DNA of 5,558 nt from Acidobacteriaceae bacterium. Lineage in GTDB: Bacteria > Acidobacteriota > Terriglobia > Terriglobales > SbA1. Location of the stretch: assembly GCA_019237515.1 (NCBI GenBank), contig JAFAGX010000379.1:1-5558 (forward strand), read 5' to 3'. The notes beneath the pieces were generated by a model, which was not told the origin of the DNA, did no database searches, and saw only the letters and a list, made by a program, of their open reading frames with translations. A program made the position numbers and the translations under genes. Shown here in pieces: positions 1 through 5,558 of the stretch; position 1 is the first letter of the stretch, and every line of letters starts with the position of its first letter.

Positions 1-121
1 CCATTCGCTGCCCGTAGTACACGGCAGCGATGTTGGCATCTTGAAGTTCGGGGACCTGTGCCTCGACAGGATCCCTTCTTGGGATCGAATTGCGCCTGAG
101 GCCACTGAACGGATTTCGCAT
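1..121 (-). CDS. Partial CDS (N-terminus only), possibly a SpoIIE/PP2C-type phosphatase
   Basis: An ATG at 121 on the minus strand opens a frame that stays free of stops for 40 codons to the left edge, so only the N-terminus is visible. The peptide begins MRNPFSGLRR, has a basic SIPRRDPVE stretch and ends at IAAVYYGQRM. There is no signal peptide or membrane segment, so the product is probably cytoplasmic, at least at this end. The 'PELQDANIAAVYYGQR' stretch resembles the first strand of SpoIIE/RsbU-type PP2C phosphatase domains, where a GGDFYDF-like motif would follow; that motif would lie outside the window, so this is a weak guess. The gene lies 71 bp downstream of the TPR/peptidase gene on the same strand and could be its operon partner. 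The frame is also open upstream of 121, so an earlier start such as a TTG is possible. There is no strong Shine-Dalgarno sequence; GAGCGAG lies just before the ATG. Confidence 0.45.
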   Translation of the reverse strand, partial: MRNPFSGLRRNSIPRRDPVEAQVPELQDANIAAVYYGQRM

Positions 122-139
122 CTCGCTCGACGGGCGGAA

Positions 140-167
140 ATTATCACGAAAACGTGGGTGGGGGCAA
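140..167 (-). promoter_or_regulatory. Weak sigma70-like promoter candidate for the left-edge gene
   Basis: On the minus strand, TTGCCC (167-162; 4 of 6 matches to TTGACA) is followed after a 16-base spacer by GATAAT (145-140; 5 of 6 matches to TATAAT). Transcription would begin near 133 and leave a leader of about 12 bases before the ATG at 121. It sits in the only gap between the two minus-strand genes, so the left-edge gene may have its own promoter as well as read-through. The short leader and weak -35 keep this tentative. Confidence 0.25.
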
Positions 168-192
168 ATCAATTTCCCTGATAAGTAAATTC

Positions 193-1611
193 CTAACTGC
201 CGTACTTGCTGGTCAGGTATTTTGACAATTCATTTTCCAGATCGCCGTAGCCGGAGTGCAGGATGGCGCGCAGGGCGGCTTCAGTCGAGCTTCCCTGCCC
301 AAGTCTTTCCAGAATGCGCTGCAAGTCGCTCATTCCATATGTCTCGCTAATGTATTGCGCGGCAGCGAGGGATTCCGCATACGCTAGCACCGCCTGCACG
401 GAAGAAAAGTTGACGAAGGTGCCTTCCATGGCGTTGAGAGGAATCTGTTGTTGCGCTCGATACAGTTCAGCCAGGCGGTTTCCGCTGGCCAACGGCTTCG
501 GCTCGACGAGTTGAGCGATGCCCTCGTTGAGCCATTGCGGACAGCGTCCCCCAGACAGTTGGGCGATGAACGAATGCGCTAATTCATGCTTCAAGACCCT
601 TGCCAACTCTGGCGTGACTGAACTCACACCCTGGATGGGAATGCGCAGCTTCCCATCATTGATGGCGCCGCTCCATGACGGAGCATTTGTCACATCGAAG
701 AACGTCTGCCGGGTGTAGAGAATTACCGGGATGCTGCTGCGCGGCTCAATTCCCAGCTCGCGCACAAGGTCGTCATATTCCGAATCGAGAGTTGCGAGCA
801 ATTGACCGCGCAAAGACTCTGATGTTTGCTCTCCCTCGTAATGCAAGGTAAAGTGACTGCTTTCTTTCTCGGAATAGCCTGCCTGGGCCGAGTTATCGCG
901 CTCCGCTTTGGCGAGATAACTCTGTACGATCGGGTCTGGCCGAAGCTCCAATGACCGCTTCCAGGTTCGGACCGCCTCCTGGTCGCGATCGGCAGCGTAT
1001 TGCACATAGCCCAGAACGGTGAGGCTATCCGGAGAATTCGGAGATGCTCGAACCGATCGTTCCGCATAACTCACAGCGTCGGAAGCATGTCCGGTTCTCG
1101 CCAGCAAAACTGCGTAGTAGTTCAGAGCGCTGGGACTATCCGCATCAAAACGCAACGCATTCTCGAGGTATGGTCTCGCCTTGCTGAAATTGCCATGCTC
1201 GAATTCATACTTTCCTGCAAGGAAGTACGCTACGGCTGCTGTCGCGGGGTTCGCAGACTGTTCGACGGCCGACAACTCCCCCTCGTCGACAGCTCCATCA
1301 TGAATAATCTTTTTTAGGGCCGGAGAATCTTGATTGGTGCTGTTAGCCGGAACTAAAACCGGCAAATCGCGTGCTCCCGGTTGGGAGACTTGCGGTGAAA
1401 TACCTCCCGCTTCGATCCGGTCTACCAACGATTTGGGAATGGAATAGCTATCTTCGCCGATTTCGTATTCGACTTGCGTGCCCTTCTCGCGGACGTGTTC
1501 TGCCCAGATTGTGCGTCCATTTTTGAGGTGGATCGTCTCCGCTGTAAGGTTGCTAGAACCCAGCGCCAGCAAGGCAGATAATAGGGATAAGAGGACTGCA
1601 GGACGTCGCAT
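193..1611 (-). CDS. Exported TPR protein with peptidase MA-like (gluzincin) metalloprotease domain
   Basis: Predicted 472-residue exported protein. Residues 1-24 look like a Sec signal peptide: MRRP, a Leu/Ala-rich core, and likely cleavage after NLTA. Residues 25-68 form a small beta-rich module starting ETIHLKNGR and ending near IPKSLVDRI. Residues about 124-227 contain two to three tetratricopeptide repeats with the typical A/G/Y/A/L spacing and P-rich turns. Residues about 250-370 resemble the peptidase MA-like family (Peptidase_MA_2 type). There HELAH at 342-346 supplies two zinc-ligand histidines and the general base Glu343; Glu363 in the WLNEG motif is the likely third ligand, 16 residues further on. 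The helical C-terminus (about 371-472) fits this family. The start is firm on the upstream side because an in-frame TAA immediately precedes the ATG. I see no Shine-Dalgarno sequence. The substrate is unknown; proteolysis of envelope proteins is an inference from the intact zinc site. It is transcribed divergently from the M1 peptidase gene. Confidence 0.88.
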   Translation of the reverse strand: MRRPAVLLSLLSALLALGSSNLTAETIHLKNGRTIWAEHVREKGTQVEYEIGEDSYSIPKSLVDRIEAGGISPQVSQPGARDLPVLVPANSTNQDSPALKKIIHDGAVDEGELSAVEQSANPATAAVAYFLAGKYEFEHGNFSKARPYLENALRFDADSPSALNYYAVLLARTGHASDAVSYAERSVRASPNSPDSLTVLGYVQYAADRDQEAVRTWKRSLELRPDPIVQSYLAKAERDNSAQAGYSEKESSHFTLHYEGEQTSESLRGQLLATLDSEYDDLVRELGIEPRSSIPVILYTRQTFFDVTNAPSWSGAINDGKLRIPIQGVSSVTPELARVLKHELAHSFIAQLSGGRCPQWLNEGIAQLVEPKPLASGNRLAELYRAQQQIPLNAMEGTFVNFSSVQAVLAYAESLAAAQYISETYGMSDLQRILERLGQGSSTEAALRAILHSGYGDLENELSKYLTSKYGS

Positions 1612-1619
1612 TTATGCGC

Positions 1620-1625
1620 ATTCTA
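1620..1625 (-). promoter_or_regulatory. Candidate -10 box (TAGAAT) for the TPR/peptidase gene
   Basis: On the minus strand TAGAAT matches TATAAT at five of six positions and ends 8 bases before the ATG at 1611. Transcription starting 6 to 8 bases after the box would begin at or within about two bases of the A of that ATG, giving a leaderless or nearly leaderless mRNA. The lack of any Shine-Dalgarno sequence before this ATG is consistent with that. No good -35 lies 16-18 bases upstream (TACGTT is the best at 17), so the box is unproven. Confidence 0.3.
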
Positions 1626-1647
1626 GAAGCCGGCGACTCGCAAACGT

Positions 1648-1653
1648 AGGTGA
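1648..1653 (+). promoter_or_regulatory. Shine-Dalgarno site that fixes the M1 peptidase start
   Basis: AGGTGA is complementary to the 16S anti-Shine-Dalgarno core and sits 8 bases before the ATG at 1662, which is ideal spacing. An in-frame GTG at 1650 lies inside this motif and so cannot be served by it. This supports the ATG at 1662 and an 862-residue product over the longer reading. Confidence 0.75.
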
Positions 1654-1661
1654 CGGTAGTA

Positions 1662-4250
1662 ATGCCCATTCGACACAGGTTCGTTCCGATATTGCTGTGC
1701 GTCATTTCGGCAGGCGGGCTGGCGGCGTTCGCACAGGAGACCGCAAAGCCACAGTCGAACCCGTCGATTCGCATCCTCGGCCCTACACCTCCGTTACACG
1801 CGGATCCCGCCAAGGCCCTGTTTCTTCAGCTTGAGAGCATCGGACTTGATTCCAACCGTGTCTACCACGTTCGTGACGTCTCGCTCGATCGTGCAGCCTT
1901 CCATATCACTCTCGATGATGGCGAAATCGGATTTACCTCGGACGTGGCAGGGCAAGTGACGGGAGCGTTTTTTGTCGGAGAAGGTGAGATTCTCCTTACA
2001 CCGCCGAATCAGGTCGAACGCGCTTCGATGATGTTGCAAACCGGAGCGGCAATTCTGGAAGAGAGGTTTAGCAGCGGGTATTTCCGCTTCAACGACAACA
2101 CCTTCGCGGAATTGCAGCCGCTGCTGACGTCATCGGAGAACGCGAAGGAGTTTGTCTCCCAATGGGATGCGCCTGCCCGCAGTCTGGCGCGCACAGATGC
2201 GTTGCGTCTGTTTATGACATTTTGCAGATTTCTTCCAGCGTCGGGAGAACTTGTCGATTCGCCACCTTCCCCGCGCCGAGGCGATCCTGACGACCGTTTT
2301 CTGCATGCCGTCATCCAAGGGGAAACAAAGGGAACATTCGATATCTTCTTTGATTCGAACGCTCCCGAGCAGGTGTGGGCCGCGCAGCCGCGTACGGTTG
2401 AGGGAACAACTTACTACGACGTGTGGACTTCGTTTTCATTCTTGCCCAAGAACAACGATTCGGGTGGGGCAAACAGTATTGCTCTCGAAGAAGGTCAAGC
2501 CAACGCTCTCGACATCGTCAGTTGCAGGATCGCGGCCCAGATCACTCCGCCGACGAGCATCCAGGCAGACGCTACGCTGGACGTCAAAGTTCGGCAGGGC
2601 GGCCAGCGTGCCGTTCTGTTCGAACTCGCGCGAACGTTGGTGATCAGCAAAGTGGAAGCGGACGGGCAGCCGCTGCAATTTATTCATAATCCGTCGATCG
2701 ACGGCACTCAGCTGGCAAAGCGTGGCAACGATTTGGTAGTAGTAGTTTTTCCCGAAGCCATTCGTGCGGGCCAGGAAATCAGGTTGCACTTCGTGTACGG
2801 AGGGGAGGTGTTGTCGGAAGCGGGTCCTGGACTGCTGTACGTGGGCGATAGAGGCACCTGGTATCCAAACCGGGGACTTACCATGACCAGATTTGATCTG
2901 GAGTTCCGCTATCCAGCAGGTTGGACCTTGATCGCGACCGGGAAACGGACCTATGTATTGCCGGCGGCCGGCGCGAGCAGCACGAGTCCCGGTGAACAAG
3001 TAAGCCGCTGGATTTCTGAGCGGCCCATTCCCTTCGCAGGATTCAATCTTGGAAAATATCGACGGGCAGTTGCACGCGCAGGCAACGTTACCGTTGAAGC
3101 ATACGGGACCTCTGCAGTCGAACGCGGTTTCCCACAGGCAGAAAGCCAGTCCGACATCTACGTGCCGCCGATTGGCAGAGAAACACCACCGCTCGCCATC
3201 TCGCCGCTGCCGCCGTCCCCAGCGCGGAATGTGGAGATGGTGGCGGCAAGAGCCGCTCGCGCCGTGGAATTTTATTCTGAATACTTCGGGCCGTATCCGG
3301 TAAGCGAACTAGCGCTGACCCAGATGCCGGGAAACCTAAGTCAGGGATGGCCAAGTCTGATCTTTCTGTCCAGCCTTTCGTTCCTCGATGCGGACGAAAG
3401 ATCTGGCTTGCGCATGGCTCCCGTAGACAAGACCCTCATCGCGTCCGTTATAGCGCACGAGACCGCTCACCAGTGGTGGGGAGATCTCATCACGTGGGAC
3501 GGTTATCGAGACCAATGGATTTCTGAAGGACTGGCGAATTACAGCTCGATGATGCTGCTGCAACAAGAAGATTCTGCGGAATTTCATGCTGTGATGCGGA
3601 AATATCGCGACGATCTCTTGCAGAAGACCAAGGCAGGCGTGTTGCTCATGAACGATGGCCCGGTGACGCTCGGCCAGCGGCTTTCCTGTTCTCAATTCCC
3701 TACCGGATATGAAGCCATCAGCTATGGACGCGGGACATGGCTCTTTCATATGTTGCGAACCATGATGCGCGATGCCGAACCCGGCCGCCAGAAATCCAGC
3801 TTCGGAGAGAATGGCGAGAACGAACCCTTTATGCGCGCGCTACGCAGAATCAGGGAACAGTTCGAGGGCAAACCAATCACCACGCGGGAGATGTTGAAGG
3901 TGTTTCAAGAGGAATTACCGCACTCCTTATGGTATGAAGGACGGAAGTCCCTCGACTGGTTTTACGATGGCTGGGTCAATGGCACGGCAATCCCGCACTT
4001 TGAAGTTCGCGCAGTCAAGTTTGGAGATAAAGGGGGCAAAGTCGTCGTTGGCGGTATTCTGTTGCAACAAGATGCACCCAAGGAACTGGTCACGCCGGTG
4101 CCTTTGTATGCGGCGAGAGGGGGCAGTCTGGTATTTCTGGGGCGGATTTTCGCCGATGGTCCCGAGACCCCTTTCCACCTCGTCGTTCCCGCAGGTACCA
4201 AGAGAATTGTCGTCGATCCACACGAAACCTTATTGGCACGTACTCACTAG
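1662..4250 (+). CDS. Exported M1-family zinc metallopeptidase lacking a canonical GAMEN motif
   Basis: Predicted 862-residue exported peptidase of the M1 (gluzincin) family. Residues 1-24 form a Sec signal peptide (PIRHR, a hydrophobic core, AAFA before QET); the Cys in the core has no small residue before it, so it is not a lipobox. Residues about 25-290 are an extra N-terminal region not found in classical M1 enzymes such as PepN. Residues about 294-515 match the M1 beta domain, and the catalytic domain starts near 525. The zinc site is complete: HETAH at 599-603 followed by WWGD, then Glu622 in SEGLANY exactly 18 residues after the second His. Glu600 is the expected general base and Tyr688 in SYGRG the expected proton donor. 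The exopeptidase motif GxMEN is absent; SQGWP (560-564) stands in its place. The C-terminus is short (FYDGWVNGTAIPHFEV, then a beta-rich end), without the long helical domain of PepN. It probably acts on peptides in the periplasm. It appears to form an operon with tsaD, 24 bp downstream. Confidence 0.92.
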   Translation: MPIRHRFVPILLCVISAGGLAAFAQETAKPQSNPSIRILGPTPPLHADPAKALFLQLESIGLDSNRVYHVRDVSLDRAAFHITLDDGEIGFTSDVAGQVTGAFFVGEGEILLTPPNQVERASMMLQTGAAILEERFSSGYFRFNDNTFAELQPLLTSSENAKEFVSQWDAPARSLARTDALRLFMTFCRFLPASGELVDSPPSPRRGDPDDRFLHAVIQGETKGTFDIFFDSNAPEQVWAAQPRTVEGTTYYDVWTSFSFLPKNNDSGGANSIALEEGQANALDIVSCRIAAQITPPTSIQADATLDVKVRQGGQRAVLFELARTLVISKVEADGQPLQFIHNPSIDGTQLAKRGNDLVVVVFPEAIRAGQEIRLHFVYGGEVLSEAGPGLLYVGDRGTWYPNRGLTMTRFDLEFRYPAGWTLIATGKRTYVLPAAGASSTSPGEQVSRWISERPIPFAGFNLGKYRRAVARAGNVTVEAYGTSAVERGFPQAESQSDIYVPPIGRETPPLAISPLPPSPARNVEMVAARAARAVEFYSEYFGPYPVSELALTQMPGNLSQGWPSLIFLSSLSFLDADERSGLRMAPVDKTLIASVIAHETAHQWWGDLITWDGYRDQWISEGLANYSSMMLLQQEDSAEFHAVMRKYRDDLLQKTKAGVLLMNDGPVTLGQRLSCSQFPTGYEAISYGRGTWLFHMLRTMMRDAEPGRQKSSFGENGENEPFMRALRRIREQFEGKPITTREMLKVFQEELPHSLWYEGRKSLDWFYDGWVNGTAIPHFEVRAVKFGDKGGKVVVGGILLQQDAPKELVTPVPLYAARGGSLVFLGRIFADGPETPFHLVVPAGTKRIVVDPHETLLARTH

Positions 4251-4264
4251 GCGATCGCTTGCGC

Positions 4265-4268
4265 AGAG
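4265..4268 (+). promoter_or_regulatory. Weak Shine-Dalgarno (AGAG) supporting the tsaD ATG start
   Basis: AGAG lies 6 bases before the ATG at 4275. An in-frame TTG at 4269 would directly abut this motif and so lacks usable spacing. Starting at ATG also gives a short lead-in to the conserved GIESSCDET motif, as in other TsaD proteins. The site is weak, which fits a distal gene that may rely partly on ribosomes arriving from the M1 gene 24 bp upstream. Confidence 0.4.
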
Positions 4269-4274
4269 TTGCTC

Positions 4275-5423
4275 ATGACAGAAGATGCCTACATTCTCGG
4301 AATTGAAAGCTCCTGCGATGAAACCGCAGCAGCCGTGGTGCGCTCGGGCGAGCAGATCGTTTCGAACGTAGTCTTCTCGCAGATTGCAACGCATCAGCCC
4401 TATGGCGGCGTCGTCCCTGAGCTTGCGTCTCGCGAGCATCTCCGCGCCATTGTTCCGGTTGTGCGTAAAGCGCTGGCGGATGCTGGGCAAAGTTACCAGT
4501 CCGTGGATGCTCTCGCGGTGACTCAGGGTCCTGGCTTAGCGGGTGCGCTCCTGGTTGGCATCAGCTACGCCAAAGCGCTGGCATTCGCTCTGGAGAAGCC
4601 GCTGATCGCGGTAAATCATCTGGAAGGGCATATTCATGCAGTTCTGTTGGAAGAGCGGCAGAAGGGAAACCGCGAGCTGACCTTTCCGGTGCTGGCCCTG
4701 GTTGTCTCCGGCGGACATACCCACCTGTATTTAGCGGAACAGAAGGGGAACACCTGGGTATATGAGAACATCGGCCACACCCGGGATGACGCTGCCGGAG
4801 AAGCGTTTGACAAGGTAGCCAAGCTGCTGGCCCTTGGATATCCGGGCGGGCCAATCATCGACAAAATGTCAGTTCACGGGAATCCCAAAGCTGTAAGCTT
4901 TGCGCCTTCCCAGATCAAGCATCCTGATCGAAAGGAAAGCCGAAGCCCTGCGGACACGCGACTGCGATTTGATTTCTCTTATAGCGGAATCAAGACTGCA
5001 GTTTTGCGGTATGTAGAAACTCACGATCTCCAAGCCTCGATCGAGGCTCGCCGGCAAAAGTTGGCTGATATCCGCCAGCCTAAGCTCGAAGATATTTTGC
5101 CCAACTGCGATCAGCAAACGATGGATCTGGTGGCATCCTTCCAACGTGCGATGGTGGAAGATCTCATCGAGAAGACACTTGCGGCGGCTCGCGCCTACGA
5201 CGTGGCTACTCTCTTTGTGACTGGCGGCGTAGCTGCAAATAACGAACTTCGTGTACGCTTTGAAAAAGACGCGGCCATGCAGGGTTTGCCGGTATTTTTC
5301 CCTTCGCGTCCGCTTTCCACTGACAACGCGGCCATGATCGCGGCTGCAGCTTATCCCAAGTTTTTGGCTGGTGAATTCGCCCCTCTGGAATTCTCTGCGG
5401 AAGCAGCAATGGCGCTGAGATAG
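4275..5423 (+). CDS. tsaD: tRNA N6-adenosine threonylcarbamoyltransferase TsaD
   Basis: TsaD transfers the threonylcarbamoyl group from threonylcarbamoyl-AMP to A37 of tRNAs reading ANN codons (t6A), working in the cytoplasm with TsaB and TsaE after TsaC/TsaC2 has made the intermediate. The 382-residue product has the full family signature: GIESSCDET (9-17), PELASREH (48-55), HLEGH at 115-119 giving metal-ligand His115 and His119, VSGGHTH (144-150) for nucleotide binding, DDAAGEAFDK (171-180), GYPGG (188-192), FSYSGIKTA (234-242), TGGVAANNELR (316-326) and STDNAAMIA with metal-ligand Asp350. It is longer than the usual 335-350 residues; most of the excess is about 20-25 residues between KTA (242) and ASFQ (287), with a little more before RFDFS. 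No TsaB, TsaE or TsaC gene is visible here. It was formerly called Gcp/YgjD 'O-sialoglycoprotein endopeptidase', a name now known to be wrong, so its place behind a true peptidase gene should not be read as a shared activity. Confidence 0.97.
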   Translation: MTEDAYILGIESSCDETAAAVVRSGEQIVSNVVFSQIATHQPYGGVVPELASREHLRAIVPVVRKALADAGQSYQSVDALAVTQGPGLAGALLVGISYAKALAFALEKPLIAVNHLEGHIHAVLLEERQKGNRELTFPVLALVVSGGHTHLYLAEQKGNTWVYENIGHTRDDAAGEAFDKVAKLLALGYPGGPIIDKMSVHGNPKAVSFAPSQIKHPDRKESRSPADTRLRFDFSYSGIKTAVLRYVETHDLQASIEARRQKLADIRQPKLEDILPNCDQQTMDLVASFQRAMVEDLIEKTLAAARAYDVATLFVTGGVAANNELRVRFEKDAAMQGLPVFFPSRPLSTDNAAMIAAAAYPKFLAGEFAPLEFSAEAAMALR

Positions 5424-5424
5424 C

Positions 5425-5441
5425 CCCACAGCAAGTGTGGG
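5425..5441 (+). terminator. Hairpin just after tsaD, possible weak terminator
   Basis: CCCACA (5425-5430) and TGTGGG (5436-5441) form a perfect 6-bp stem with a 5-base GCAAG loop, beginning one base after the tsaD stop codon. No uninterrupted T-tract follows; the next bases are ATTCTGAATTGTGAGTTTT. It could be a weak intrinsic terminator or a 3'-end stabilising hairpin, and as a symmetric stem between convergent genes it could serve both directions. Confidence 0.4.
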
Positions 5442-5517
5442 ATTCTGAATTGTGAGTTTTGAATTCTTGGTATCGGTCTCTGAGTGGCTATTGCAAATTC
5501 TGACTGCTAATTGCTGA
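5442..5517. repeat. Degenerate ATTCTGA heptad repeat tract
   Basis: Four contiguous 7-base units start at 5442: ATTCTGA, ATTGTGA, GTTTTGA and ATTCTTG (0, 1, 2 and 2 mismatches to the first). Related copies follow at lower density: TCTCTGA at 5477-5483, an exact ATTCTGA at 5497-5503, and ATTGCTGA at 5510-5517. The stretch lies wholly in the non-coding gap after tsaD. It looks like the decayed remains of a short tandem repeat; no coding or structural role is visible. Confidence 0.4.
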
Positions 5518-5520
5518 GCG

Positions 5521-5558
5521 CTACTTGCTTGTAGCTTTTGCTTTACGCTTGGAGTCGG
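5521..5558 (-). CDS. Possible C-terminal tail of a convergent gene entering from the right edge
   Basis: On the minus strand, one frame reads from the right edge as DSKRKAKATSK and then a TAG stop (5523-5521). Such a Lys/Ala/Ser-rich tail is a common C-terminal ending in bacterial proteins, and a convergent gene here would explain why the repeat tract ends at 5520. Only 11 codons are visible, so the reading is weak and no function can be given. Another minus-strand frame is also open through this edge. Confidence 0.25.
   Translation of the reverse strand, partial: DSKRKAKATSK

Larger units (their letters stand above)
1612..1661. promoter_or_regulatory. 50-bp divergent intergenic control region
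   Basis: The start codons of the TPR/peptidase gene (minus) and the M1 peptidase gene (plus) face away from each other and are only 50 bp apart. Any promoters must overlap each other or reach into the opposing gene's 5' coding sequence. Visible inside are a minus-strand TAGAAT box (1625-1620) and the plus-strand Shine-Dalgarno sequence AGGTGA (1648-1653). I see no clear -35 element for either direction and no obvious operator palindrome. Joint control of the two genes is an inference from this geometry. Confidence 0.5.

Noticed and set aside
145..156. CACG-AAAA-CGTG inverted repeat in the left spacer
   Set aside because: A 4-bp stem with no T-tract is too weak for a terminator, and as an operator it is too short to support without further copies.
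1550..1582. TTGCTA and GATAAT as a plus-strand promoter for the M1 gene
   Set aside because: The GATAAT at 1577-1582 is a fair -10 box, but the spacer to TTGCTA is 21 bases, too long for a normal sigma70 promoter, so it was not called.
1650..1661. GTG at 1650 as an upstream start for the M1 peptidase (866 residues)
   Set aside because: The GTG lies inside the AGGTGA Shine-Dalgarno sequence that serves the ATG at 1662 with ideal spacing; starting at ATG also gives a cleaner signal peptide.
2436..2999. 187-codon open frame antisense to the M1 gene
   Set aside because: It overlaps a well-supported coding region, has no recognisable motif and no convincing ribosome site.
4251..4258. GCGATCGC palindrome, identical to the cyanobacterial HIP1 repeat
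   Set aside because: A single copy was noticed, and nothing else in the window suggests a cyanobacterium; chance is adequate.
4269..4274. TTG at 4269 as the tsaD start
   Set aside because: It abuts the only AGAG ribosome-site candidate and adds just two residues; the ATG at 4275 has workable spacing and suits the family's N-terminus.
4869..5429. 186-codon open frame antisense to tsaD
   Set aside because: tsaD is unmistakably the coding strand with all family motifs. The antisense translation shows no recognisable domain or composition and is a shadow.
5520..5539. GCTAC-TTGCTT-GTAGC hairpin followed by TTTT as a terminator for tsaD
   Set aside because: The stem is only 5 bp, lies nearly 100 bp past the stop, and overlaps the possible convergent coding tail; its T-run may just reflect Lys (AAA) codons on the other strand.

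Overview
The window looks like ordinary chromosomal DNA from a Gram-negative-type soil bacterium, most likely an Acidobacteriota (Terriglobia/Koribacter-like) member. That assignment rests on protein style alone: an exported TPR/peptidase-MA protein opening with an 'LKNGR' beta module, and an M1 peptidase with an 'SQGWP' motif in place of GAMEN. It is an inference from recalled family resemblance, not from a marker gene. Base composition and codon use look even across the window, and I see no mobile element, CRISPR array, tRNA or rRNA.

Layout from left to right. (1) Bases 1-121, minus strand: the first 40 codons of a gene running off the left edge. (2) Bases 122-192: a short spacer with a weak promoter-like pair reading left. 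(3) Bases 193-1611, minus strand: a 472-residue exported protein with an N-terminal beta module, TPR repeats and a peptidase-MA-type HEXXH domain. (4) Bases 1612-1661: a compact 50-bp divergent control region. (5) Bases 1662-4250, plus strand: an 862-residue exported M1-type zinc metallopeptidase. (6) Bases 4275-5423, plus strand: tsaD, the tRNA t6A-modification enzyme, 24 bp behind the M1 gene and probably co-transcribed with it. (7) Bases 5424-5520: a spacer with a hairpin and a degenerate ATTCTGA heptad array. (8) Bases 5521-5558, minus strand: a possible lysine-rich C-terminal tail of a convergent gene entering from the right.

The two exported proteins are both gluzincin-type metallopeptidases with intact HEXXH...E zinc sites, arranged head to head around 50 bp, which suggests joint control of envelope protein or peptide turnover. 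TsaD is a cytoplasmic tRNA enzyme; its link to the M1 gene is probably shared transcription rather than shared function. I found no convincing new multi-gene system. The points most worth checking are the M1 protein without a recognisable exopeptidase motif, its large N-terminal extension, a possible leaderless start for the TPR gene, and an insertion in TsaD.
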